Origin: Gracilaria caudata | Lineage: Eukaryota; Rhodophyta; Florideophyceae; Gracilariales; Gracilariaceae | Direction of reading: 5' to 3' | Assembly (NCBI GenBank): GCA_030374735.1 | Contig: JASCIV010000045.1 | Location: 1 to 64,000 of the forward strand | Length of the DNA: 64,000 nt | Program-made: the position numbers and the translations under genes | Shown: positions 11,000 to 22,103 of the stretch, one piece after another | Position numbering within the stretch: the stretch's first letter is position 1 | Layout of the letters: each line of letters opens with the position of its first letter | The notes under the pieces: model-generated | What the model saw: the letters and a program-made list of their open reading frames with translations, nothing else | Told to the model about the DNA's origin: nothing | The model's database searches: none

Positions 11000-11324
11000 C
11001 GCGCTCGCGACGCGCCGTCACAAGCCTCCAGCGACGCGCCAGCTTCGTTACAAGAGCACCTCCACAAACGTAAGCGGACCACAAAATGGCGCATCGTAGC
11101 GAATTGGAGCAATTTGTCGCTGGCGGTGTCACTCGGAAGTTACATGCGTAACGGACGCCCACGTGTGGCGCGCCGCTGTGCGCCGCGTTGCGCCCCACCA
11201 GCAGTCAGCAATTCAGCGCGCGGCCGCACCTCCGCACCACCGTGTTAAAAGAGCAGCGCCCTGCGTTCCGTGCGCCGCCGCATCACGCGCTCAAGCGCCA
11301 ATCCCGAGCATCTCCATCGCCGAA

Positions 11325-12557
11325 ATGCAGTCGCCAACGCCACCTACGCCGCCCTCTGAATCGCTCTCACCATCATCCAAGCAACCAGCCCGTCTCCCTC
11401 GCGCAACAACCTTCAGACAACCGCGTCCTGTCTCCACGGGACCCACCGGCCTTCGACGCGGCTCCACCTTTGTGAATCGCCCGCTCAGTCAGAATGCTAC
11501 GTCTCGGCTGCCTGATGGGGCCCCAAACGTTCCGCGCCTGCGAAGAGGCTCTACCTTTAGAGAACTGCCTGCCAAACAGCAACCTTCAGAAGACGGCAAA
11601 CCTCAACTGAGAAGGGCATCTTATCGCTCGTCTGCTGTGAATCCGCGGCGGGCGCCTTTTCGGGGCGTGAATGCGAACTCGGTAGCGCGAAAAGCGGCTG
11701 TAGGTTCCCCTCCTCGACTACCGCGGGCTGGAACTTTCGCGTATGGCGCCCAGCAACTTCCGAAGCGTGTGGATAACGGTTCGGAAGATGATTCTCTTCG
11801 TCGTATGTCTTCTGGCGAAAAAAGACTGCTAGAAAAGCGCTGTTGTGGAATGTGCAGCAGTTGTGGGACGGGACTTAAAGGAATGCCCCCGTGGGCGCCA
11901 GAGAGGTTGAAACTCATGTCAGAAGAGGAGCGTGAGACCGTTCTCATGGAGCTGCACCAAAAGGAGGAAATGGGAAGATTAGAGGCCGAACTCCGTAGGA
12001 AACGAATAGCTGATCGAAGCGCTGTGGCGGAACAAATTCAGAACAGACTAAGTCATCGCATGTCCAAAAATGATGCTAGTTTCTCCAGCGATTCCAACAC
12101 AGAAGACACAAAACGAGTTTCGATAGAGGAGCAAGAGCTGGAAAGTGTCGACCTTGGGGCCGATGATTTTGAAACCAAGTCATCAACTTCCGTTTCTGTA
12201 TCGGACGGCACTCAATCGAATGACACGTTTAAACTGCACAGTGCTATGAAGCGAGAAAGAAGCGCCCTTGAGGACGAATGTCAGGAGTGCGATGAAATGG
12301 AGGGAAAGGTGAAAGACTTGGAAGAACAACTTGACGTTCTGAGAGAAGTTGTTAACATGTGCTCGCAGAACGAAGAAGCGAGCAAACGAGAGAGCAATGC
12401 TGAGAAGAAGGGTAAGAGCTGGATGGGGAAGATTGCCAGCGCTTACTACGGAAGTTCTGCGGCTGCGTCTGAGCGAAATCGTCTCAAGGGGGAAGTGGAG
12501 GCGCTTCGTAAGGCAACTGACTTCTTGTTTCATAAGCTACAGACGAACGGCAGCTAG
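11325..12557 (+). CDS. Unknown protein with repeated LRRGSTF-type motifs and coiled coil
   Basis: Not recognised. The frame is open from a GTG at 11163, but the first ATG is at 11325 (410 residues). The N-terminal third is Pro/Ser/Arg-rich and carries at least five spaced copies of a short motif: LPRATTF, LRRGSTF, LRRGSTF, LRRASYR and LPRAGTF. These look like basophilic kinase sites (R-R-x-S/T). A Cys cluster follows (C-C-G-M-C-S-S-C), then charged helical sequence (ERLKLMSEEERETVLMELHQKEEMGRLEAELRRKR begins it), a Ser-rich acidic segment and a C-terminal coiled coil. It has no signal peptide or membrane helix. It could be a cytoskeletal or signalling scaffold; that is speculation. Confidence 0.65.
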   Translation: MQSPTPPTPPSESLSPSSKQPARLPRATTFRQPRPVSTGPTGLRRGSTFVNRPLSQNATSRLPDGAPNVPRLRRGSTFRELPAKQQPSEDGKPQLRRASYRSSAVNPRRAPFRGVNANSVARKAAVGSPPRLPRAGTFAYGAQQLPKRVDNGSEDDSLRRMSSGEKRLLEKRCCGMCSSCGTGLKGMPPWAPERLKLMSEEERETVLMELHQKEEMGRLEAELRRKRIADRSAVAEQIQNRLSHRMSKNDASFSSDSNTEDTKRVSIEEQELESVDLGADDFETKSSTSVSVSDGTQSNDTFKLHSAMKRERSALEDECQECDEMEGKVKDLEEQLDVLREVVNMCSQNEEASKRESNAEKKGKSWMGKIASAYYGSSAAASERNRLKGEVEALRKATDFLFHKLQTNGS

Positions 12558-12674
12558 ACTGCGGGTGTTCAATCTTGTACAACTGCCACTAATTTTCGAA
12601 TGGGGGAATGAATAGACATCCCTTTCTACCCTAACAGAACTCTGGTACGCGCATCCTGGGTGTAGGTGTAGTGC

Positions 12675-13010
12675 TCAGCAAACCGTACGGTGGCAAGAGG
12701 ATCGAAGGCGAAGGGCAGCAGACGAGCTCTCCTTGTTGGACAAGGACTTGTCACTGTCAGTGTCGAGCATTGGACAATCCTTGGTCATGGGTTTTCCAAA
12801 TTTGTGTTGAGGCGCCAATTTTGGCGCTAAAATTTCGTTCGATTTGGGAGTGCTCCGCTCGCCTTGCAACCGAAGCGAATCGGAGCGAAACAGCTCAAGC
12901 AGTCTTTTTCGCGGCAACTGCTGTCTGGCTCGTACAGGGCTGAGACCGAGGGGTAGAACGCTAGCGTTGATAGTTGGTTCAAGCACCACCTCGAACTTCG
13001 GTATCGCCAT
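12675..13010 (-). CDS. Small hypothetical protein (111 residues)
   Basis: Not recognised. The first ATG on the minus strand is at 13010. The product begins MAIPKFEVVLEPTINASVLP and has a basic patch PRKRLLELFRSDSLRLQ and a Ser-rich C-terminus. It lies between the convergent gene ending at 12557 and the divergent SMC3 gene, 218 bp from the SMC3 ATG. A plus-strand frame overlaps it. Coding status is uncertain; it is listed because the frame is clean and the setting matches the divergent pairing seen throughout the window. Confidence 0.4.
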   Translation of the reverse strand: MAIPKFEVVLEPTINASVLPLGLSPVRARQQLPRKRLLELFRSDSLRLQGERSTPKSNEILAPKLAPQHKFGKPMTKDCPMLDTDSDKSLSNKESSSAALRLRSSCHRTVC

Positions 13011-13228
13011 ACCATTCCCTTTCACCTCCAACTAATTTACGTTCTTTGACTTGCGGCCGTCTTGCTGCTCCATATCTTACCCCAATTCACCCTCGCCTGC
13101 TTAAAAACGACAGTTCCACTTGGTCCACCGATACTATTAAACCAGCGCCTCCTGCAAACGTTCATGATTTCATGCGTTTTATCGTAAGCCTGCAAAGCGA
13201 TTGTTGATGCTAACGGCTTGCATCCGCA

Positions 13229-16200
13229 ATGCACATCAAGCAAATCACTATCACCGGTTTTAAGAGCTATCGTTCGGCGACTGTCGCTGGACCCTTTGCA
13301 CCTGGTCACAATGTCGTCGTTGGCAGGAACGGCTCAGGCAAATCCAACTTCTTTGATGCCGTGCGATTTGTCCTTTCCGACACGTTTTCAAACTTGCGCG
13401 CAGAAGAGAGAGTCGCTTTGCTTCATGAGGGTGCTGGAGCCTCTGTACTTTCTGCTTATGTTGAAATGACCTTTGATAACTCTGATGGTCGTTTACCTAT
13501 CGACAAGGATGAGGTCTTGTTACGTCGCATGATTGGTTTGAAGAAGGATGAGTACACGCTTGATTGGAAGAACGTTTCACGCACAGAGGTGTTCAACCTT
13601 TTAGAATCTGCTGGTTTCTCACGTTCTAATCCATACTACATCGTACAACAGGGTAAAGTTGCTGCATTGTGTGCTATGACTGATCAGCAAAGACTGGAGC
13701 TTCTGCAGGAGGTTGCCGGAACTCGAGTGTACGATGAACGGAGGAAGGAGTCTCTGAAACTAATGGAAGACGCCGATGCCAAACGCGAGAAGATCGTGGA
13801 GGTTATTGATTCCATCGAGTCACGCCTGTCTGAACTAGAATCAGAAAAAGACGAACTGAGAGCTTTTCAGCGCTTAGACAAAGAACGGAAGGCTTTGCAG
13901 TATACAATTCATGTACGCGAACTTGAAGAAGCCAAAGCGGCGCTAGAAGCCTTGGATGGTGATCGTGGTCAACAACGCTCCCGTGCAGAAAAGCTGAACG
14001 CACGTCTTGCAGAAGTCTGCGCAGATATTGTGGCAGCAGAACGAGAATTAAAGTCCCTTGGACCAGAGTTGAAACGAGCAGAAGATGATCGTGAAGCGCT
14101 GGACAAGAGACGTAAAAGCGGTGTTGAGAAAGTTGCCAAGCTCCAGGTCGATGTCTCCGAGGCAGAACAGGCGGCTTCAACAATGGCCGAAACTGTAGCG
14201 AATACGAGGACCGAAATGCAAGAACTCCGAAGCTTGATGGTTGAGAAGAGAGCAGAACTCCAACCTCTGGAGGCTGAGCTGGCCAATTTAAAGGCAGAGG
14301 AGCAGTCCATCGGAAAACGTATGGATGACGTGCATAGTACGTTGTTGAGGCTTAGAGTGAAGGCGAATCGGAGTAATCAGTTCTCTACCGTGGACCAGCG
14401 GAATACACACATCAGGAAGAGCATCCGTGAAGCCAGGGGTCGAAAGAGATCTAATCAAACCAGAATGAACACCAGAATGGCCGACATTGATCGCCTTCAA
14501 CAAGGTATAACCAAGAATGAACAGAAGTGTGAAGAGAAGCGCAAGGAGCGAGAAGAACTGCAATCAGGCTCAAATGTTGCTAACTCCGAGCTACACGGAC
14601 TGCACTCAGATCGGGATCGCATCTTCAGGAGAAGGCATGACTTGTGGCGTCAAGAATCGGAGATGTCTGCCAAGATAAAAGAACTTCAAGATGGGATGAG
14701 CAAACTGGAGGCTAACAAGCGCTCGGTGATTGGCTCTTCTATTTACCATTCTCTAAAGTTCATCGCCCAGCTGACAAGGGAAGACCCGAGAAACTTTGGT
14801 CCAGATAAAGTGTACGGACCGCTTCTTGACCTGATTGATGTCGACTCTAGGTACTCTACAGCCGCGGATGTCACTGCTGGTGGCGCTCTCACTCATGTCG
14901 TGGTGGACAGCGATGAGACAGCTGCCAGACTTGTTAGAGTGCTTAGGGACAAACGGGCTGGACGAGTGACTTTTATTCCGTTGAATCGCATGAGGCCTGA
15001 TTCTCGTCCTCCACCTCCTCCCTCCGAGGATTCAGTACCTCTTCTGAGTAAGATTCGCTGCGATTCTATTTTCTACCCTGTTGCTAAACACGTCTTTGGA
15101 AGAGTGCTTGTGGCGAAAACGATCCAAATTGCCAGTGATTTGGCACGAGATCTTAACGTGGATTGCATCACCTTAGACGGAGACCAAGTTAATCGCCGTG
15201 GTGGTATGCGTGGTGGTTACGTGGATACAAGTCGTAATCGGATAGATGCCGCTAGGTTCCTTCGAGAGGCTGGCTCAGACTTGAGGGCCATGCAACCCAA
15301 AAAGGAAGAAATCGACTCGGCTCTTGAGGAGGTCTCTCACAACTTGAACCAAATCATGGGCGAAATCCAGCGGCGTAGTGTTGTTAAGCGTAATGCAGGT
15401 ATCAAAATAGGACGTCTGGACAAAGAAATTCATGACATCGAGCGTTTTATGGAAGTCGATAGACACAGTATTTCCAATGCACAAAAACAAATTACCGATG
15501 CCGAAGACGAGATGACAAACACAGACAAGGCTATTGAAGACCTAGAAAGGGAATTGCAATCCCCAATGATCTCAGGACTCTCCCCGGCTGAAGAAACCCA
15601 AATGTCAGAATTGAAGAATGAAATGAATTCACTGAGAAGTAAAAAGACTGATAAAGTCACGGAAAAGGCAGCAATCGAACGGCGGGTACTGGAGCTGCGT
15701 GCTGAACTAGAGAATAGTCTTGAGAAGCGAGAAGAAGAATTAAAGAAGTCTATTGCCGCCGTTGCAGGTGATGCAGTGCATTCTACTGAAGCAGAAGATT
15801 TGCAACGAAAAATGGAAGAGAAGTTGAAGCAGCAACGAGAGGCTCTGCAGAATGCGGAAGAAGACTTGCACAGTGTCAAAAAAGACTTAAGAGAAGCCGA
15901 GGCCTCCCTTGCTGAGAAGAAAAAGACCCACAATCGAAAAACGGCTCAGGTAGATCAGAACCGTGATGAAGAGGCCCGACTAAATAAGGCAATAGAAGAA
16001 GACCGACAACAGATTGAAAAGAGATACAGCCAAAGGGCAGTCGAGACTCAGAAGAAGACGGAGGCAGAGAAGAACATTCGTGAGCTGGGGTCTTTGCCCG
16101 CGGATTTCGATAAGTACCGAGATTTGTCTGTCGGCAGTTTGATGAGGAAGCTAAAGAAGGCCAACGAAGGTCTGCAGAAGTATTCTCATGTTAACAAGAA

Positions 16201-16861
16201 AGCTCTGGACCAGTATCTCAGTTTCTCTGAAAAGCGTGAAGCGTTGTCACAACAACGTGAGGAACTGGATTCCGGCGCAGCGGCAATCAGGCAACTTATT
16301 GACTCCTTAGATCAGCGGAAAGATGAAGATATCCTCAGAACGTTCAAGGGCGTGAGCAAATACTTTAGCGAAGTCTTCAAGGAGCTCGTTCCTGGCGGCC
16401 GATCTTCTCTTGTGATGCTGAAATCAAGTGAACAATCAAGAAATGAGCCACAATCTGGAGGAGACGGAGCTTCTCGTATCCAGTATACCGGCGTTGCGAT
16501 GAAAGTTGCCTTCAGTAGCACAGGTCAAGCATACTTGCTGCGGCAACTGAGCGGAGGACAGAAGTCAATTGTTGCATTGGCATTGATCTTCGCTATTCAA
16601 CGACTGGACCCTGCCCCGTTCTATCTTTTCGACGAAATCGATGCAAATTTGGATGCGACACACAGGCAAGCAGTGGCCAACCTTATCAGAAAACAAGCTA
16701 ACAGTGGAACTCAGTTCATCACGACCACTTTCAGGCCAGAATTTGTCAATGCTGGTGATATGTGGTACGGTGTAACACACAAGAAGAAAGTCAGTGGCAT
16801 TCAAGAAGTGGGACGTGATGTAGCTTTAACATTCATCACAGATGAGCCAGCCAGAAGATAA
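13229..16861 (+). CDS. SMC3: Cohesin subunit SMC3
   Basis: The 1210-residue intronless protein has all SMC3 parts. The N-terminal ATPase half has Walker A GRNGSGKSN (32-40) and DAVRFVLSD. The conserved LLESAGFSRSNPYYIV block follows, then a long coiled coil and a hinge (about 510-660, with YGPLLDLIDVD and VTAGGALTHVVV). A second coiled coil leads to the C-terminal signature LRQLSGGQKSIVALALIFAIQ and Walker B YLFDEIDANLD. The acetyl-acceptor pair KKD falls at K105/K106, the same numbers as human SMC3. It pairs with SMC1 in cohesin and holds sister chromatids. Length agrees with the family (about 1200). Confidence 0.97.
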   Translation: MHIKQITITGFKSYRSATVAGPFAPGHNVVVGRNGSGKSNFFDAVRFVLSDTFSNLRAEERVALLHEGAGASVLSAYVEMTFDNSDGRLPIDKDEVLLRRMIGLKKDEYTLDWKNVSRTEVFNLLESAGFSRSNPYYIVQQGKVAALCAMTDQQRLELLQEVAGTRVYDERRKESLKLMEDADAKREKIVEVIDSIESRLSELESEKDELRAFQRLDKERKALQYTIHVRELEEAKAALEALDGDRGQQRSRAEKLNARLAEVCADIVAAERELKSLGPELKRAEDDREALDKRRKSGVEKVAKLQVDVSEAEQAASTMAETVANTRTEMQELRSLMVEKRAELQPLEAELANLKAEEQSIGKRMDDVHSTLLRLRVKANRSNQFSTVDQRNTHIRKSIREARGRKRSNQTRMNTRMADIDRLQQGITKNEQKCEEKRKEREELQSGSNVANSELHGLHSDRDRIFRRRHDLWRQESEMSAKIKELQDGMSKLEANKRSVIGSSIYHSLKFIAQLTREDPRNFGPDKVYGPLLDLIDVDSRYSTAADVTAGGALTHVVVDSDETAARLVRVLRDKRAGRVTFIPLNRMRPDSRPPPPPSEDSVPLLSKIRCDSIFYPVAKHVFGRVLVAKTIQIASDLARDLNVDCITLDGDQVNRRGGMRGGYVDTSRNRIDAARFLREAGSDLRAMQPKKEEIDSALEEVSHNLNQIMGEIQRRSVVKRNAGIKIGRLDKEIHDIERFMEVDRHSISNAQKQITDAEDEMTNTDKAIEDLERELQSPMISGLSPAEETQMSELKNEMNSLRSKKTDKVTEKAAIERRVLELRAELENSLEKREEELKKSIAAVAGDAVHSTEAEDLQRKMEEKLKQQREALQNAEEDLHSVKKDLREAEASLAEKKKTHNRKTAQVDQNRDEEARLNKAIEEDRQQIEKRYSQRAVETQKKTEAEKNIRELGSLPADFDKYRDLSVGSLMRKLKKANEGLQKYSHVNKKALDQYLSFSEKREALSQQREELDSGAAAIRQLIDSLDQRKDEDILRTFKGVSKYFSEVFKELVPGGRSSLVMLKSSEQSRNEPQSGGDGASRIQYTGVAMKVAFSSTGQAYLLRQLSGGQKSIVALALIFAIQRLDPAPFYLFDEIDANLDATHRQAVANLIRKQANSGTQFITTTFRPEFVNAGDMWYGVTHKKKVSGIQEVGRDVALTFITDEPARR

Positions 16862-17609
16862 ATTGGATCAGAGTATGGGTTCGGTAAGTATTGAGCGCCT
16901 ATCGACTTGAGAAACACCTGCTTCGTGTAAAAATTTTTAACTCAAGCAGGGTCGTGGTACCGAAGTACTCAGTATTGTGTCCATGCAAAGTGCGAGAGGG
17001 CGCAGCTTGAAACACCCGGCCATTCCCACATATCTGAAATCCAAGAGCGAAGGCATTATGGGGAGCAGGAATGCGCAAATGTTTTCGAGTATTTCATTTC
17101 TGAGCCTCTTGTTCGAACTCCGATTTCCAAGACCAGGAGTGCTTGCGACACCTGAAGAACGGATGCTGGGAAAGCATTAGGCGCCTGGAGACTTGACTTG
17201 ACTTGTCTGTTTAGTTAAGATATTTTTTCTGGGAGTGTTGTGTGCTCATCGAAAACGGTGGGCACAAGCACAATTAGGGCTTTGCCGACAAGGTCCTAGT
17301 TTCAAACTATAAAGAGAACTCTTTAGAGTTGAGCAAAGGATGGGTTTGAAGCGGAGCTCGTACATAATTGTTTTCTCTGTTGCTCTTCCGCGATCGTCAT
17401 GCACTGGAAACAGGACAGATTTTATTATATTTTCCAGCTTCGTTCGTCGCCACCCCGTTTATGTTCAACCCCGTTTGTTTTCGTCCATCATTTGACAGTT
17501 GTTCGAAGATCGTTCGCATCTCACAATAGATCTGCAAACAAGCCCTCCAAGCTCCTGGTTAACTATTCTTACCTTTTGCAACCCGCAAGGGTACTAAACA
17601 GCTTTCAAC
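16862..17609. other. Intergenic, 0.75 kb, no gene seen
   Basis: Contains the SMC3 3' flank and the ABC transporter 5' flank. It is moderately AT-rich, with no convincing frame (a 67-codon frame at 16977 has no features). Confidence 0.5.
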
Positions 17610-19533
17610 ATGACGCTCACTCCCGAAAGACATGCCGTCCTGAACCGTGAATCAGTGCGGATGGTCTTTCACATTCTCAAGGTTGCCTCTATTCCAGTGA
17701 GTTCCAAGAATTGCACTTGCCCCATGACCACTCCTGCACAACTTGCTGACCAGTTAAGCGGCTGTGGCATATTGCCGAAATGAACAGATCTTCCCGGACA
17801 TGGTGATCATTCTATGCTTACCTGCCATGATAATTGCCTATATGGTGGGGGGATACTTCGTTATCTTAGCACCGGGAAAGCTTTACAACACTCTCGTCAG
17901 TGAAGACTGGTCCCTTTTTCGTAGCGAAATGATGAGGTATGCCTTGATTGCAACAATGGTTTTGCTTGCTAAAGTTCTTCGAGGTGCACTGAGAGAGTCG
18001 TCCGCGAACTATTTGCGCCTGAGAATCACAGACGCTATTCACACCCTTTATTTTGCAAGTCACTCCTACTCGAGCAGGTACGGCCCTCCTGCATATTACC
18101 GACTAATCGCAGAAGGTGTAATAGACAACCCAGATCAACGCATAGTTGCCGATGTTCGGGATTTCTCGGTTTCTTTGTTCGATATTTTAGCAGGGGGACG
18201 ATCGCAAGGTCAGGATACAGGAGGTTTCCTCGAAGCTATTGCTTCCCTACTCCTGTATTCGAATAAGACATTAGTTCGCACAGGTTGGTATGGAATAGTT
18301 GTGGCCTACTTATGGTCAGTTCTTGTATCGTTTGGAACCATCTTCGTCATCAATCGCACATCGCCAGTAGTCTTTCGGCAGGAGAGGCTCGAAGCTGACT
18401 TTCGATACGGCCATGCCGAATTTCGTCGACACTTTGAAGAAATTGCAATGCTAAGAGGAGCACCTTTCGAAAAAGAGAAGCTTTCAAACAACTTGAACAT
18501 GGCCGTGTCTAACACATGGACTGTGGTTTCTCGACATATTCTCTTGAATTTTGTTCAGTACGGCTTTGGATATTACATTTCGTTGATCATGTACCTTGCA
18601 TTGGCCTTGGCCATTCATACCAATGTATTCGAGTCGTCTGGTATCACCTTTTCTTCAACTATGACACCGGGTGAAAAGGCACAGTGGATCTCTCAAACCG
18701 GGGGTATCTTCATGCAACTTTTGTATTCCTTTACCATGCTCGTTCAGCTAGGAACAGTTGCCAGTGAATTCGTTTCGCACATAAACAGATTAACGACTCT
18801 GTTGACCGTTCTTGAAGAAAAGCCTGCACCGCATCTCAGTACGCTAGATAGTCCTGACAGCGAGCCACTGATGACAAGAGCATATCAGGGTTTTGATCAC
18901 TCATCCTTGAGTTCCACAGCAGATTCTATCCAAGCCGAAGAGCTAGTGGTGCAGCCAGGGGGTTCCACAGTCGTTGGTCCGATTTCGTTTTCACTTGAAA
19001 AGGGTCGCTGGATTTTACTCGACGGGAGAACTGGGTCTGGAAAGACAAGCGTCGTTCGAGTGCTTCGGGGGTTGTGGTATCCTTCATCTGGCACAGTTCG
19101 AATGCCACAGGATCAAAGATCGGTTATCTTCGTTCCCCAGAACCCATACATTTCCTCAGGCCTATGCTCATTGCGCGAACTTGTAACCTATCCAAAACTG
19201 CCTGACGGAGGAATAGAAGAAACCAATAGAGTATCCATGGCTCTGAAGGAGGTTGGTTGGTACAGAGGTGTGCGTGAACAATGCCTTGATCTCATGACGG
19301 ACTGGTCACGCCAATTAAGTCCTGGTGAGGCGCAGCTGATTGCAGTTTCAAGGGTCTTATTCCATAGACCCAGTTTTGTTGTGCTGGACGAACCTACTGC
19401 TTCTCTTGACGTTGTGAGTGAAGCAAGAGTAATGACAGCTCTGAAAAGAGCTGGAATTTCTTCTCTAACAGTCGCACATTCCCCATCACTAAGACAGCTT
19501 CACGATCAAATCGTAACCTTGGAGCCTAACTGA
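17610..19533 (+). CDS. ABC half-transporter, subfamily D-like
   Basis: Exon 1 runs 17610-17696 (29 codons, starting MTLTPERHAVLNRESVRMVF) and exon 2 runs 17788-19533. The 91-bp intron (GTGAGT..CAG) is phase 0. The joined protein is 610 residues: an ABC_membrane_2-type domain with hydrophobic segments around MVIILCLPAMIIAYMVGGYF and a middle NPDQRIVADVRDF block typical of ABCD proteins, then one nucleotide-binding domain. That domain has Walker A DGRTGSGKTS, signature LSPGEAQLIAVSR, Walker B FVVLDEPTASLD and the switch His in TVAHSP. Subfamily D members are half-size and dimerise; they carry acyl-CoAs into peroxisomes or cobalamin from lysosomes (ABCD4). Which substrate applies here cannot be told. 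Confidence 0.85.
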
Positions 19534-19718
19534 CCATCAACAGTAGTAATTTAAACTACGCCAATTCTCGAAGCCTCGTTTGGTGCTAGAAACTTTAGAA
19601 ACTCTATTCTCCGACAGGAAGCTTTAGAGGTAGTCTAACGACACAACTCGCTTGACAGAATATATTATGATAGTGGCACGGATACACCCGAGATCAAAAG
19701 GCTCCTGCCATTTGTAAT

Positions 19719-20318
19719 TTATGCAGATGGAGATTCTACTGCAACTTTGGGAGGATCTTGTTCCTTTTTGTCCTTTGTGACGGCAAACGGATCGGCATCA
19801 GCGTCGTCGTCATCTACGTTGTACTCTTCAGGATGTTCTGCAAGGCACGATTGCATTGTCTTGAACTGTTCCATGCAGTCCATACCTTTCGGTTCGGTTT
19901 CGCTTTGCAAAAAGCATTTGTACGCGTCGATAAACGAATCGCCGCAAGAACCCTCTTTCATAGAAGCAATGCAGGGGCAGTTCAGCGCCTCCTCAATGAG
20001 CTCCTCCTTAGTCAATGTTCTTTCGTTGTTCGGATCTGAGCCGTCTGATTCGGGTCTTATTAGTTCTTTTTCACCTGCTGAAGACTGCGTGTCCACCAAC
20101 GCTGAAGATTGTGGGGACTCCTCGGAGTCCCTCTTTTCCACAATCTCTGGCGATTCCTCATGATCCTTTCGCGTTGCGCTCAGCGGCTCTTCGGAAAGAG
20201 CTGAAAGATCAGATACAGCCGTCTCACCCTTTCCAGCGGTTATGGCCTTTTCTGAGGCTGAAGCTGCAAATAATTCCGGCTCTTGCTCAGTTTCTGGGGT
20301 CGAGGGCTGCGGTTCCAT
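19719..20318 (-). CDS. MIA40: MIA40/CHCHD4 oxidoreductase of the mitochondrial intermembrane space
   Basis: The 199-residue protein has an acidic, Ser/Glu-rich N-terminal half, then the redox-active C-P-C (114-116) and a twin CX9C helix-loop-helix (C125/C135 and C148/C158). MIA40 binds incoming small Cys-rich proteins in the intermembrane space and forms their disulfides, with ERV1 as partner. No transmembrane anchor is seen, unlike fungal Mia40, so it resembles the soluble animal/plant type with a longer N-extension. Convergent with the ABC transporter gene (185 bp between stops). The tail after the CHCH fold is acidic (NVDDDDADADP). Confidence 0.92.
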   Translation of the reverse strand: MEPQPSTPETEQEPELFAASASEKAITAGKGETAVSDLSALSEEPLSATRKDHEESPEIVEKRDSEESPQSSALVDTQSSAGEKELIRPESDGSDPNNERTLTKEELIEEALNCPCIASMKEGSCGDSFIDAYKCFLQSETEPKGMDCMEQFKTMQSCLAEHPEEYNVDDDDADADPFAVTKDKKEQDPPKVAVESPSA

Positions 20319-20957
20319 TTTACAAACAGGAAGACAGTGACCTAAATCTAATTCTCCTTCGTGAGATTACGGTACGAACCGAAGCAGCCCACTCTTCTGT
20401 TGGGAGCTGGATTGACAAAGGTGAAGAAGAGCTTGGTTAACCCCCAGAGCCGTCGGCGTCGAATCTGTCAAAACTACCCACCGCACCTTGGTGTTATCTA
20501 CTCCACGACTGTAGCTGTACTACAAGGCAGAAGGCGCCGAATCATATACTCTGAATCGCTACGCCAACCCGTGCAGGACCATTTAGCACCACTGTTATGT
20601 GTACAGGGGAAAGTATATTAGAAATTTATGGATCAATACAAAGTGGCATTGTGCTTCACAGGTTCAAGGTACGACGGTAACAGTTAACCGCTTTGTCTCC
20701 CGGCCCTCCTCTCAAGAAGTCTGTTCGAAAGATTCTTGGTTCCGGTGAACATTCGAGAGCAATCGATCGTTTACGCCGTGTAGCCCTTTGTCTATCGCGT
20801 GAGACTCGTTCTAAACGCTACTTACTGCTATGTCGTTTTCGTCTTTTTTTTCGGTCAGCAAGTTTTGCTGGCTAGCATGTACTGTGCTATATGCTGAGAC
20901 CACGCTGAGTATTCTAGGAAACGCTTCATCCGAGTCCTTCACGTTTGCTTCGACTGG
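20319..20957. other. Intergenic, 0.64 kb, no gene seen
   Basis: 5' flank of MIA40 and 3' flank of the secreted acidic protein gene. I found no tRNA-like fold and no supported frame. Confidence 0.5.
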
Positions 20958-22103
20958 CTAGCAATCGGCTCCGTAGGCAACAGTAGCATCAGAACTGACC
21001 ACGCAACAAGGGGGTGCCGTGCTTAACACTATTGCCATGCATTGCTCATCGCGAAGTGTTACTTCAAGGGAGGTTATGTTCGTCTGTTTGCCAAAACCGA
21101 TTCTGAAGTAATCATTCGCGGTCAACAGGCTGTCTCTTTCAATTTCGCGTAGCATTTCGTTTGGCAGCTGCCTAAAAGGGGTATTCACGTCAAACTCACA
21201 TTCCGAACCCTTGAACGTTCCACTGCGGAAGAGTTTGGACTTTAGGACCACTCGATCACGTGATGGTGATGAAATAAGAGCTTGCTCAATAAGAAATTCA
21301 AAAGGCCCCTCAGGGGCGGAACCAATTCGCGTTGGTTGTAAGATCTGAGATCAAGCACAGGAAAAAGAGTAAGAATTGTGTTAATCTCAACTAGTTCAGA
21401 AGTCCATGAGATCGAAACAAGATTGAGGAATCCGTACCGCAAGTAATGTTGTTGGCGCCCCATGTGGGTAACCAACAAAAGTGGTGTAGCCTGCCCGACC
21501 TCCCTCTCCTTCCAATGAGAAATATCTGTTACGCAGACCAGGAAAACCCGAGGAAACACTAGCAAATATGTACCCACTATTTTTGGTGCTCAAGAGTGGA
21601 ACGAATCCAATTCTTGAGTGTGCGCCTTCGGTGGAGCAGTTAAGCGTGCCCTTGACGAGCTCACAGTCAACTTCCTTACATGACTCCTCCGAATCATCTT
21701 CTTGATCATCATCATCTGCTCCTTCACGATCATCATCATCGGCTCCTTCACGATCATCATCATGATCACCATAATCTTCATCTTCACCTTCATGCTCTTG
21801 GTCCGCTTCCCTAAACGTATGAGCGACAGTCATATGGGGCTGTCCGTCCTGCGCCATAAGTTTTGAAGCCATTTTCAGATGCGTAATCATGAAATTGGGT
21901 GCTATACCTAATACATTCGCAAGCTGAATTGCTGGTGACCGTGCGTTTTGACATTTTCCTGCGCAAACGAGTCGATGACCAACGAAGTTCTCGGAGATGA
22001 CCTGTTCGATTTGTTCACTGGCAAAAGACAAACAGGCAACATTAACCAGTAGGATGAGAACCAGACCAAACTTCATGATCAGATTCTTGTGTAAACTCGA
22101 CAT
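20958..22103 (-). CDS. Secreted acidic protein of unknown function, 2 exons
   Basis: Not recognised. Exon 1 is 22103-21438 and exon 2 is 21344-20958. The 93-bp intron (GTACGG..CAG) is phase 0, and splicing joins ..TTLLA to ILQPTRIGSAPEG.. in one open frame of 350 residues. A signal peptide (MKFGLVLILLVNVACLSFAS, from the second ATG at 22076) precedes a domain with several Cys. An acidic 24-bp repeat coding DDDREGAD lies around residues 125-145, followed by a C-terminal region with paired Cys (PPCCVVSSDATVAYGADC). It could be a wall or vacuolar protein; unknown. The start may be 22103 or 22076. Confidence 0.6.
21700..21775. repeat. 24-bp coding tandem repeat (DDDREGAD)
   Basis: About 2.5 copies of a 24-bp unit containing gatcatcatcatc, within exon 1 of the secreted acidic protein gene. 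Confidence 0.8.

Noticed and set aside
20015..20440. Plus-strand frames over MIA40
   Set aside because: Shadows of the MIA40 gene on the other strand.
20640..20700. tRNA-like T-arm (ggttcaaggta)
   Set aside because: No matching acceptor, D or anticodon stems could be built around it.
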